Of a stretch of DNA of 48,794 nucleotides, positions 28,547 through 36,532 are shown in pieces. Position numbers and translations under genes: made by a program. The notes under the pieces were generated by a model, which was not told where the DNA came from, searched no databases, and was given only the letters and a program-made list of their open reading frames with translations. Within the stretch, counting starts at the first letter, position 1; the number at the start of each line of letters is the position of its first letter. Source of the DNA: Saprospiraceae bacterium UBA3362 (GTDB lineage Bacteria; Bacteroidota; Bacteroidia; Chitinophagales; Saprospiraceae); assembly GCA_002360455.1 (NCBI GenBank), contig DEQQ01000083.1:1-48794 (forward strand), in the 5' to 3' direction.

Positions 28547-28894
28547 ACTGCAGTGCAGAATAGACTGTAACTTCTTTTGTCATCAAAAAATACTCATTCC
28601 AAAGTAAGTTGGGAAACAAGAACCATAAGCTACAGAACTTTGTACATAAAAAACTCCAATCGTAGAAACAGCAGGTCAAAATCCATTTCCCTTCGTTCTT
28701 TGTTTCTCATCTTTGTAGCTATCACTTTTTTTTAAAAAAAATCAAGCTTAAGCTAACCAAGACTGACTTAGTTTTCAATACAGCCTCATGCCGGAATCTC
28801 TTGAGCCAACTGTGGCTATCTTAGAATTTCCTCTGCATTTCCTAAACTTTTTTATTCATTATCCTTTCTATATGTTTATTAAAATGCCAGGCAG
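28547..28894. other. Intergenic region before lpxK
   Basis: About 350 bases without a credible gene. A T8-A8 run lies near 28730-28745, and a CATCTTTG one base off the Bacteroidota -7 consensus sits near 28710, far from lpxK. No stable hairpin, tRNA or copy of the three-hairpin element is present. The lpxK promoter is probably here but cannot be fixed. Confidence 0.4.
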
Positions 28895-29953
28895 ATGATC
28901 AAATGGATTCAAAGAGTTCTTCTTTCTCCCGCTTCATTCCTTTATGGTTTAGCTGTTGGCCTGCATCAATCTCTTTACTGGAGTGGATTTTTAAAATCAA
29001 TAAAATTTAGTGTTCCTGTTATTTCCATAGGAAATTTGAGTGTTGGCGGTACGGGTAAGTCACCTCATGTCTATTACTTATTGGAGTTGCTTAGAGAATA
29101 TATTCATCCGGCGGTGATTTCCAGAGGATACAAACGAAAAACAGAAGGATTCAGATTAGTAAATAGAGATGATCAGGTAAGTATGGTTGGAGATGAAGCA
29201 TTGCAAACCAAAATCAAATTTCCCGACATCCCTGTTGCCGTCGCAGAGAGCAGAGCCTTAGGAATACCTGCCTTGTTGGCCAAGCGACCGGAAATTCAAT
29301 TGGTCCTTATGGATGATGGTTTTCAGCATTTGCAAGTCAAGCCCGGTCTCAATATTTTATTGACAGAATATGCATCACCCTTTTCTCAAGATGCTTTACT
29401 TCCCGGAGGTAGACTCAGAGAGTGGAGACATGGAGCCGGCAGAGCAGATATCATCATTGTAAGTAAATGTCCAAAGGAACCTACGGCTGAAGAAACAACA
29501 AAATGGCGTAAAGAACTTAATATTCATGCTCATCAAAAATTATTTTTCTCCACCATCCGATACAGTAAGCCATACCATTTTCTGAATCCGCAACGATCTC
29601 TTTTTTTTAATCAAAGCATGCACGTTACCGTACTTAGTGCCATAGCTCAATCCTCTTATCTAGTCAATGAAATATCGCAACATGTAGCCTCCACCATCGA
29701 AATTTCGTTTGAAGATCATCATTATTTTTCTGAACAAGAAATTCGCGAAATCATTAGAAAATTTAATGCCATTTCCAACCCGAATAAAATTATCCTCACC
29801 ACAGAAAAAGATGCCACAAGATTGACAGCTTATTCCGCATTGCTGGAACAAGAAAAAATCGATATCTTTGTCATGCCGATCTCTATTGATTTTTATCAAA
29901 AAAATGAATTTGATCAAACCATTAAACAATTTTTACTCGATTTTAAAATTTAA
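28895..29953 (+). CDS. lpxK: Tetraacyldisaccharide 4'-kinase
   Basis: The 352-aa product phosphorylates the 4' position of the lipid A disaccharide precursor at the inner membrane, a late step of lipid A synthesis. An N-terminal membrane-associated helix (SPASFLYGLAVGLHQSLYW) precedes the Walker A motif GNLSVGGTGKSP (residues 46-57). Family signatures ISRGYKRKTEGF, VGDEALQ, LMDDGFQH and LLPGGRLREW are present. Length matches the family. It is followed after 6 nt by a RemB/Wzi-like barrel gene in the same frame, suggesting an operon for outer-membrane components. Confidence 0.95.
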   Translation: MIKWIQRVLLSPASFLYGLAVGLHQSLYWSGFLKSIKFSVPVISIGNLSVGGTGKSPHVYYLLELLREYIHPAVISRGYKRKTEGFRLVNRDDQVSMVGDEALQTKIKFPDIPVAVAESRALGIPALLAKRPEIQLVLMDDGFQHLQVKPGLNILLTEYASPFSQDALLPGGRLREWRHGAGRADIIIVSKCPKEPTAEETTKWRKELNIHAHQKLFFSTIRYSKPYHFLNPQRSLFFNQSMHVTVLSAIAQSSYLVNEISQHVASTIEISFEDHHYFSEQEIREIIRKFNAISNPNKIILTTEKDATRLTAYSALLEQEKIDIFVMPISIDFYQKNEFDQTIKQFLLDFKI

Positions 29954-29959
29954 TATTTT

Positions 29960-31672
29960 TTGAATTCTTATCTTCAATATTGCAAACCCCTTTTTCAATT
30001 AATTTTAGCTTGTTTTGCTGCAAATCATCTCTTCGCTCAAGGAACCGAATATTCAGTTTCAGAATCCGAATCTTATTGGATTAGAAAAATTGAGACAGAA
30101 TCCGGACGACTCCTCAATACTCACACGGCCATTCTTCCCAGCAGCGACGGCAGACTTATTCATGAGTTGATGGACAGATACATGAATTATTTTAATTCTG
30201 ATGAAGAGCTTGACACGAATGCTTATAATAGATTGGTTCTTCTGCATGAATTTTATCCCCGTTCTGTTTCTCATCCTGTTCTTTCTTCTTTAGCTCATCT
30301 CAATTCCTTTAAAACTCATTGGAAAAATTTATATCAATACCGATCTCATTTATTCAGCTATACCAGTCCTCATTTTTTCATTCATTTCAATCCTTTGCTT
30401 GAACTTAAAACCGGAATAGGAGGTGATCGAAGAACATTTATTAACAGAAGAGGAATTCAGCTCAGTGGCGGTATTGATAAAAAAGTTTTTTTTGATAGCA
30501 AAATTATAGAAACTCAATGTCAGCTTCCCGGCTACACGGATGATTATGTTTCGGTTTATGCCACCCTTCTTGGAGCCAATTTTTTAAAAAATTACAACAG
30601 TAAAATTTTTAAAGTGACCAAAGGGTATGACTTTCTTAATGCAGAAGCCAGTGTCGCTTTTCGAGCAAGCAAACACATAGATATTAGATTGGGACATGGA
30701 AGAAATAAAATAGGTTCAGGTCTGAGAAGTTTATTCTTGTCTGATGATGCAGCTCCCTATTTTTATCTCAAAATCAATACTCAGATCTGGAAACTGAATT
30801 ATCAAAATTTATTTGCAGAATTAAGTCCCGAAAGCAAATATCTAAACACAGACTATCTATTGGATAAAAAATATATGGCAGCTCACTACCTCTCTTGCAA
30901 TCTAACTAAGAATTGGAATATAGGAATTTTTGAGTCGGTCATCTTCAGCCGTAAAAACAGATTTGATTTCCAATACCTTAATCCGGTTATTTTATACAGA
31001 TCTGTAGAACAGGCTCTAGGAAGTCCCGACAATGTTTTATTGGGTGGATCAAGTCGATTGATTCTATTCAAAAAAATACAACTCTATACACAGCTCATGC
31101 TGGATGAATTTGTATTCAAAGAAGTAATCCGAAATAATCGCGGTTGGTGGGCCAACAAATACGGAATCCAATTCGGTGCAAATTATCATCATGCATTCGG
31201 TATAAAAAATTTGGAGTTGCTTGCCGAATACAATTCTGTAAGGCCATACACCTACAGCTTCAGAGATAGCCTGGCCAACTACTCTCATTTTAATCAATCT
31301 TTAGCTCATCCTTTGGGCGCCAACTTTAAAGAAATACTTTTGGGACTGAACTATCTGATAGGAAAAAATTTATTTGTCCAAATTAAAATCAATCAATTCT
31401 CCAAAGGATTGGATTCATTGAATACCAATTATGGCGGAAACATTTTACTATCTCATGAGAGTAGAATAAAAGAATATGATAATTTTACAACTCAGGGAAT
31501 AAAACAAAAAGTTCTATTTTCTCAAATCAATTTATCTTATCATCTGGCTTACAATGTGCAGCTTGATTTAGATTATTTTTATAGAAAAACAGAGACCGAC
31601 AGTCGCAAGACTTCTCAATGGCTTCAGTTTGGGATTCGATGGAATCTTGATAGGCTAAAAATGAATTTTTAA
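29960..31672 (+). CDS. RemB/Wzi-like outer-membrane beta-barrel protein (TTG start)
   Basis: The frame between the lpxK stop (29951-29953) and the signal peptide has no ATG. TTG 29960 gives MNSYLQYCKPLFQLILACFA ending in HLFAQ, a good signal peptide, so TTG is the most likely start. The next Met lies far inside the mature protein. The 570-aa product has many amphipathic strands. Motifs such as FESVIFSRKNRFDFQYLNPV, GSPDNVLLGG, WWANKYGIQFG and EYNSVRPYTYSFRDS resemble the capsule-assembly Wzi and gliding RemB group of Bacteroidota. The role is inferred to be anchoring or export of surface polysaccharide; gliding is not shown. Confidence 0.72.
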   Translation: MNSYLQYCKPLFQLILACFAANHLFAQGTEYSVSESESYWIRKIETESGRLLNTHTAILPSSDGRLIHELMDRYMNYFNSDEELDTNAYNRLVLLHEFYPRSVSHPVLSSLAHLNSFKTHWKNLYQYRSHLFSYTSPHFFIHFNPLLELKTGIGGDRRTFINRRGIQLSGGIDKKVFFDSKIIETQCQLPGYTDDYVSVYATLLGANFLKNYNSKIFKVTKGYDFLNAEASVAFRASKHIDIRLGHGRNKIGSGLRSLFLSDDAAPYFYLKINTQIWKLNYQNLFAELSPESKYLNTDYLLDKKYMAAHYLSCNLTKNWNIGIFESVIFSRKNRFDFQYLNPVILYRSVEQALGSPDNVLLGGSSRLILFKKIQLYTQLMLDEFVFKEVIRNNRGWWANKYGIQFGANYHHAFGIKNLELLAEYNSVRPYTYSFRDSLANYSHFNQSLAHPLGANFKEILLGLNYLIGKNLFVQIKINQFSKGLDSLNTNYGGNILLSHESRIKEYDNFTTQGIKQKVLFSQINLSYHLAYNVQLDLDYFYRKTETDSRKTSQWLQFGIRWNLDRLKMNF

Positions 31673-31702
31673 AATAATTTATTTATTTATTAATTTTTTA
31701 CA

Positions 31703-32311
31703 ATGAACATTTTCTGCATTGGTCGAAATTATGGTGAACATATCAAGGAGTTGAACAATCAAACTCCGGAGAACCCGGTCGTTTTTTGTAAACCCAATTC
31801 GGCTGCTCTTACGGACAATAAAGCTTTTTATTATCCTGACTTTTCCACAGACATCCATTATGAAGTCGAGGTCTTGTTTAAGATTGCAAGACCCGGAAAA
31901 CGAATTCAAGCTTCTCAAGCATTAGATTATATTTCTCAAATTGGATTGGGGATTGACTTTACTGCAAGAGATCTACAATCCCAATGCAAATCAAAAGGTC
32001 TGCCCTGGGAGATCGCCAAAGCTTTTGATCATAGCGCTGTGATAGGTCAATGGATTAATATAGAAAATACAGATCTGCGAAATTTGAATTTCTCACTTCA
32101 AAAAAATAAACAGGTCGTTCAACAAGGAAATACTAAAGATATGATGTTTTCCATAGAGCAAATCATTGAGTATTTGAGTCGATTTTTTAAACTGAATACA
32201 GGCGATATTCTATTTACGGGAACACCTGCAGGTGTAGGACCAATCGCTGTAGGGGATTTGCTGGAAGGATTCTTGGAATGTAAGCAAATGTTTTCTTGTG
32301 AGATAAAATAA
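31703..32311 (+). CDS. Fumarylacetoacetate hydrolase (FAH) family protein, YcgM-like
   Basis: The 202-aa product is the minimal single-domain form of the FAH fold. The start MNIFCIGRNYGEHIKEL, the metal-site region TDIHYEVEVLF (acidic ligands), the segment GIDFTARDLQSQCKSKGLPW, and LFTGTPAGVGPIAVGD are diagnostic. Relatives hydrolyse acylpyruvates or decarboxylate oxaloacetate with Mg or Mn; the actual substrate cannot be chosen from sequence. It is 30 nt after the barrel gene and may share its transcript, with no evident functional link. Confidence 0.88.
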   Translation: MNIFCIGRNYGEHIKELNNQTPENPVVFCKPNSAALTDNKAFYYPDFSTDIHYEVEVLFKIARPGKRIQASQALDYISQIGLGIDFTARDLQSQCKSKGLPWEIAKAFDHSAVIGQWINIENTDLRNLNFSLQKNKQVVQQGNTKDMMFSIEQIIEYLSRFFKLNTGDILFTGTPAGVGPIAVGDLLEGFLECKQMFSCEIK

Positions 32312-32370
32312 TGGATGCCCATTTTAAATTTTTCTTCTTGTTATCTCCAATTTTAGCTTGATTTTTTGTC

Positions 32371-33849
32371 TTAGATTCTTACTGACATTCCTGTACCTAC
32401 AAACCAACTTTTTAATTTTTCTGAATCTGTGCTTACAGATTGTGAGCCTAACATATTATTGTATTCTACACGAAATAAAGCATCCCAGTGTTTAGAAAAT
32501 CTATAATTCACCTGAGCATAGGTAAAAAATTCTACAAAAGAATTTTCAGAAGCTGACCCTCCTTCTATTAAGCCCAAGTTATAATTGGGATCCTCAAGAT
32601 TAGAATATAATTTATACTTTTCTAAACTTCCAGGTGGTATGAATATATTTCCAATTTTTTCATTTCTGAAATCATACTCGTTTTTTAAATTAAGACATAG
32701 GCTCAACCCTGCGCCTGCATACAAGCTTAATTTTTGATATCTCAACATCTTCTTTTCTAATCCCACCGGTATACTTAATAATTGATGATTTGCTTGGGTC
32801 ACGCTTTTTTTCCATAAATATTTATTGAGCTTAACGTACTCTTCACTAATATTGGGATGTGAATTATAATTACAGTATTGCAGCCCTGTTACCAATCTGT
32901 AAGCATCATGATCAAAAATCAAATTCAATTTAAGCTCAGAGTTCAACTCTGTTCGATTAATAAAATTCGGATCTTTGCTCAATGAGCTAACTTTGGTAAA
33001 CTTTGGACCATAAAGTACAGACAGAGAAAGAGGATTCGGGTATTTTTTCTTCAGTTTTTTAAACACAAAATGCTGCTCTCCAAAATCCGGTAGTGTTTGT
33101 GGAATAACGATAAGTAAACTTGCTTTTTCAATTTCTTCTGTAGAAACCAAAGTTTGCAGAGAATCATAAGTCTTAAGCTTAAGATCCGAAATCACAGTTT
33201 GATCTGTGATTTCAGATCCCTTATCCCCAAAATTTTGATCATTATTACCCAATGTGTTATCTTGGTTTTTGGATAGTATTGCGGTTGGTTTTATTTTATT
33301 TTTATTCTCAGTTGCTTGGCTTCTCACAGCACCAGTTTTAGTCTCGGATAGCTTTTTGGGCAATCTAAAATTAAGCTCAACTTGGGGAAGGTGAATGGAT
33401 GCTATTGATTCCACTTTCTCCGTTTCTTTCTCTGTCATCGTCCTATTGATACTGGTCCGGCTCACTAAAAAGTTGTCAGCTTTTTTCTCCATTTTTCTAT
33501 GTAACAAAGAAGCAAAAATGGAATTGTCTTTTAGAATCATTTCAGGAATTACAATCTGATTTATGGTCCATAACAACAGCAAGAGAATGACAGCCTCTGC
33601 GGTTCTTGTCATGATCATTTTGTTGCGTAACTCACGCTGAGCTTTTCTTCTATTTTCAAATGCTTCCCAGACAGAATATTTGGAATGGAATCTCGCATCT
33701 TTCAAGACAGCTTGAATTTGCTGATCAAACTGTACATCTTGTTGCAATGACTTGTTCAATCTCTCCCAGCCGGCGGTCGAATCTATCTTAGACTGATAAG
33801 ACTCAAGAGCTTTTTTAATTTGTTCATCAAAATGATTATTCCTCTTCAT
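32371..33849 (-). CDS. Putative membrane-anchored anti-sigma-like protein with C-terminal beta-barrel-like domain
   Basis: The 492-aa product overlaps the sigma-factor gene by 14 nt, the usual arrangement of anti-sigma partners. Residues 1-80 are cytosolic and contain a duplicated motif: FDEQIKKALESYQSK...GWERLNKSL and FDQQIQAVLKDARFHSKYSV followed by WEAF. One membrane helix follows (TAEAVILLLLLWTINQIVI, ~83-101), then a polar linker to ~265. The end is beta-rich, like an outer-membrane barrel (LSVLYGPKFTKV, LVTGLQYCNY, DALFRVEYNNM, GTGMSVRI). The barrel-like part may instead be a periplasmic sensor fold. Function is inferred from context and topology; no named domain is certain. Confidence 0.65.
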   Translation of the reverse strand: MKRNNHFDEQIKKALESYQSKIDSTAGWERLNKSLQQDVQFDQQIQAVLKDARFHSKYSVWEAFENRRKAQRELRNKMIMTRTAEAVILLLLLWTINQIVIPEMILKDNSIFASLLHRKMEKKADNFLVSRTSINRTMTEKETEKVESIASIHLPQVELNFRLPKKLSETKTGAVRSQATENKNKIKPTAILSKNQDNTLGNNDQNFGDKGSEITDQTVISDLKLKTYDSLQTLVSTEEIEKASLLIVIPQTLPDFGEQHFVFKKLKKKYPNPLSLSVLYGPKFTKVSSLSKDPNFINRTELNSELKLNLIFDHDAYRLVTGLQYCNYNSHPNISEEYVKLNKYLWKKSVTQANHQLLSIPVGLEKKMLRYQKLSLYAGAGLSLCLNLKNEYDFRNEKIGNIFIPPGSLEKYKLYSNLEDPNYNLGLIEGGSASENSFVEFFTYAQVNYRFSKHWDALFRVEYNNMLGSQSVSTDSEKLKSWFVGTGMSVRI

Positions 33850-34390
33850 CCTGCCCCAAAATTTCTTTTAACTTAAGTCTAGCTTTTACCAAATTGGACC
33901 GCGATGTACTTTCTGTAATATGTAAGGTCTCAGAAATTTCCTTGTGACTCAGTCCTTCTATCACAAATAAATTGAAAACGGATCTGTACATTGGAGACAA
34001 TTGATGAATTGCTTTCATAACCTCCTCAATGGCCAAGTTGTGAATTGGGTTTACAGAACTGACACTAACCGTTTTTGCATCCTCTAAGTCTGAAGTGAAT
34101 CTTCTTTTCTCCTTGCGATAAAAGTCGATGGCTGTGTTGATCATTATTCTTTTGATCCAAGCTCCTATCAATGTGCCTGACTGGTATTGGTGAATGTTTT
34201 GAAACACCTTCAAAAATCCATCATGCAAAATATCCAATGCATCTTCTTGAGACGAAGAATATCTCATACAAACGTTTAACATGGCATTGTGATGCTCTTC
34301 GTAAATACGCTTTTGTGCCCAACTCTCTCCCGCCATACATGCCTGGATCAGCGAAGCTTCATTAGACGATATGTTGAGAGAATAATCCAT
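33836..34390 (-). CDS. ECF-type RNA polymerase sigma factor
   Basis: ATG 34390 gives 184 aa. A 15-residue extension to 34435 is possible but looks non-coding. Region 2 is seen in NVCMRYSSSQEDALDILHDG and FLKVFQNI, with IKRIMINTAIDFYRKEKRR as the -10 recognition and melting part. Region 4 has the helix-turn-helix LSHKEISETLHITESTSRSN followed by LVKARLKLKE. There is no region 1 or 3, which is typical of ECF sigmas. Its stop overlaps the downstream membrane protein, which probably controls it. The regulon is unknown; no matching promoter motif was found nearby. Confidence 0.92.
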   Translation of the reverse strand: MDYSLNISSNEASLIQACMAGESWAQKRIYEEHHNAMLNVCMRYSSSQEDALDILHDGFLKVFQNIHQYQSGTLIGAWIKRIMINTAIDFYRKEKRRFTSDLEDAKTVSVSSVNPIHNLAIEEVMKAIHQLSPMYRSVFNLFVIEGLSHKEISETLHITESTSRSNLVKARLKLKEILGQDEEE

Positions 34391-34813
34391 AGTCCCGTTT
34401 TGTGTAGAACATTTATTACTAGTAAAACGCAGCAATCCACAAAAAAGCTGCCTTTTATTTTACATCACTATCTATGCTGCAATGTTTCATTCTAAATTCT
34501 ATCCATTTTCAAAATATTATATTGAAATGCTTCAATAATTAATCTAAAATTTAAATAAGATTTTAATCAAAAGCTAACTTGCCAAATTAAAAAAAATTGT
34601 ATTCTGATAAAAAAATGAGCTTCAGTGACAAATCAACTATTGTCTTAATTTATTTCTTTGCCTCAAAATAAACTTTTAAGTCCAATGGCGGTCAAATCAT
34701 TAGTCCCGAAGAAACTGCCTTGCAGATTACATAAAACTTCAAATTAAGTTGACATAGGTCTGCCAAAAAGCTTATCTTCATGCGTTTTTATTTCTTTACA
34801 GGTCAACTCAACA
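34391..34813. other. Divergent intergenic region between sigma factor and lipoprotein operon
   Basis: About 420 AT-rich bases without a credible gene. A possible plus-strand promoter at 34749-34780 is listed separately. Near 34430-34452 a GCAGC/GCTGC pair with a long A-rich loop is followed by CTTTTATTTT, a weak terminator-like shape. No element matching the sigma gene's own autoregulation could be recognised. Confidence 0.4.
34749..34780 (+). promoter_or_regulatory. Possible promoter for the lipoprotein-DUF4956 operon
   Basis: TTG at 34749-34751 is followed after 21 nt by TATCTTCA (34773-34780), which matches TAnnTTTG at six of the eight positions, counting the two free ones. It lies 33 nt before ATG 34814. 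Weak but well placed. Confidence 0.3.
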
Positions 34814-35200
34814 ATGAGCAAATTATTTTACTTATTTCTTCTCTTTCTTTGGATAAGCTCCTGTTCTAAAGAAGCCGGTGATGGTGGTTTTGCTAAAATA
34901 CAAGGCAAGGTTTTTGCCTACAATTTAAACAAAACCAAAGTTATTGCCGATAGCGGTTATATAGGAGATCAACGTGTGTTTATCTCCTATGGAGATCATA
35001 CTGTGATTGATGATGAAACCAGAACTTCTTACACAGGAGAATTCCAATTTAAAAATCTCAATCAAGGTGATTATACCATTTTTACTTTTTCATATTGTGA
35101 CGCCTGCCCTCTCAACGAGAAAGCAATAATGGTCAAAACAACTATCAAATCTAAAAAAGAGCTTGTTCAACTTAGTGATCTCAAAATATTTAAAGAATAA
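34814..35200 (+). CDS. Small lipoprotein with Ig-like/carboxypeptidase-regulatory-like fold
   Basis: The 128-aa product begins MSKLFYLFLLFLWISSC, a lipobox signal. The mature part has the pattern of small beta-sandwich regulatory-like domains: FAKIQGKVFAYNLNK, then RTSYTGEFQFKNLNQGDYTI and a C-x-x-C pair (CDACP). This resembles Cna-B or carboxypeptidase-regulatory-like modules but is not a secure assignment. Its stop abuts the ATG of the DUF4956 gene with no gap, so the two are tightly coupled. Function unknown. Confidence 0.7.
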   Translation: MSKLFYLFLLFLWISSCSKEAGDGGFAKIQGKVFAYNLNKTKVIADSGYIGDQRVFISYGDHTVIDDETRTSYTGEFQFKNLNQGDYTIFTFSYCDACPLNEKAIMVKTTIKSKKELVQLSDLKIFKE

Positions 35201-35866
35201 ATGGATACAATTCAAGTTGCTTCTATGGCGGGAATAACATTGCAAGCAGGAGAATTTGGAGATTTTCTATTGCGATTTGGTATGAACTTTTTGGTGGTAT
35301 TCATCCTTGCTCGTGTGATTTATTTTTCCAAACACAAAGTACCGGAATATTTGTTTACCTACTTTGTTTTCAATATTCTTATCTTCTTAATTTGTTATTT
35401 ACTGGCCAATACCAAGCTCAAAATGGGAATAGCCTTTGGACTGTTTGCCATTTTCTCTATGCTACGATACAGAACCGTTGTTGTGCCTATCAAAGAGATG
35501 GGGTATTTCTTTGCAAGCGTAGCCATCGGTATAATCAATGCAATGACCAATTATGATGACAATTTTTTAATCATCATCAGTTCCAACTTGATTATCCTTG
35601 TTATGATTTATATCTTAGATCAAAAAAAATCAATACTCCATTTTAATTGTCAAATTATTTCTTATGACAAGCTGGAATTGATCAAACCGGGCAGAGAACA
35701 AGATTTGCTGAATGACCTTAAAGAACGCACAGGAATAGAAGTGGTCAAAACATCTATTCAACGAATAGATCTTGTAAAAAACTATGTACGACTGAAACTT
35801 TATTACTACAGCAATTCTACTAATTCTGAATATACAAAAGAGGGTGACGAAGACGATGATGATTAA
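35201..35866 (+). CDS. DUF4956 domain membrane protein
   Basis: The 221-aa product has about four to five membrane helices in residues ~25-140 and a soluble C-terminal domain ending in an acidic tail (EGDEDDDD). The segments FLLRFGMNFLVVFILARVIY and GIAFGLFAIFSMLRYRTVVV are typical of DUF4956. Elsewhere the family often sits with VTC-like polyphosphate polymerase or CotH genes; neither is present here. It starts directly after the lipoprotein stop and overlaps the DUF2490 gene by 11 nt, so these form one operon. Function unknown. Confidence 0.85.
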   Translation: MDTIQVASMAGITLQAGEFGDFLLRFGMNFLVVFILARVIYFSKHKVPEYLFTYFVFNILIFLICYLLANTKLKMGIAFGLFAIFSMLRYRTVVVPIKEMGYFFASVAIGIINAMTNYDDNFLIIISSNLIILVMIYILDQKKSILHFNCQIISYDKLELIKPGREQDLLNDLKERTGIEVVKTSIQRIDLVKNYVRLKLYYYSNSTNSEYTKEGDEDDDD

Positions 35867-36521
35867 TAAATGGGCTCAACTGTTTCTATTGTTTTTATTT
35901 TGTTGCCATTCTTCAATTGCTCAACAAAGGCAAGCTTATGAAACTTGGGCTACGTTGAATTTGGACTACCAGTTTTCAAAGAAATGGCTTTACAATATTT
36001 CCAACCAATACAGGGCTTATCCCAATCCCATCGGATTTAAGTCCACATGGATTGAACTTGGAACAGAATATAAACTGAATAAAAAATTCAATCTTGAAGT
36101 GAGCGCTCGTTTTGTTTCAAATAGAAAATCCGACAGAACTAGATATTCCTTTGGAGCCACGTATAAGGATCAATTTTGGAAGGCCAAATTGGCATTTAAA
36201 GTAAATTATTTTATAGAGTCTAAAATGTCTGACTATGATAATGAATTTATTCATAAGTCAGATCACATTCTGAGGCTTCGGCTTATTAGCTTGTTTAAAA
36301 TAACGAAGAAGAAATTGACTGCCGGACCCTTGTTTGAATACAGGACTGATCTTCGAAATTTGGATTTGACTCCCTTACTTTGGCGTCATGGAATTGCAGT
36401 CAAGTATGATTTGAATAAACGAAATTCTTTCTCATTCTTGACGTTTCAGGAATTTGAATTTCCTATACCTTACAAGCTAACTTTTGTAAGTAACTTAAGT
36501 TACACTTACTTGATCAAATAA
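35856..36521 (+). CDS. DUF2490 family outer-membrane beta-barrel protein
   Basis: ATG 35856 (or the adjacent ATG 35859) gives a signal peptide MMINKWAQLFLLFLFCCHSS cut near IAQ. A GTG start further upstream is possible but unnecessary. The ~221-aa product has alternating strands: AYETWATLNLDYQFSKKWLY, YRAYPNPIGFKSTWIELGTE, NLEVSARFVSNRKSDRTRYS, and a final TFVSNLSYTYLIK. This fits DUF2490, small outer-membrane proteins of Bacteroidota and Proteobacteria. It overlaps DUF4956 and lies 11 nt before the MFS gene. Its role is unknown; with the lipoprotein and DUF4956 it may span both membranes as one system. Confidence 0.8.
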   Translation: MMINKWAQLFLLFLFCCHSSIAQQRQAYETWATLNLDYQFSKKWLYNISNQYRAYPNPIGFKSTWIELGTEYKLNKKFNLEVSARFVSNRKSDRTRYSFGATYKDQFWKAKLAFKVNYFIESKMSDYDNEFIHKSDHILRLRLISLFKITKKKLTAGPLFEYRTDLRNLDLTPLLWRHGIAVKYDLNKRNSFSFLTFQEFEFPIPYKLTFVSNLSYTYLIK

Positions 36522-36532
36522 ATTTTTGTTCA

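Noticed and set aside
28547..28894. tRNA or small RNA gene in the gap before lpxK
   Set aside because: No cloverleaf, CCA-adjacent stem or strong hairpin could be drawn by eye.
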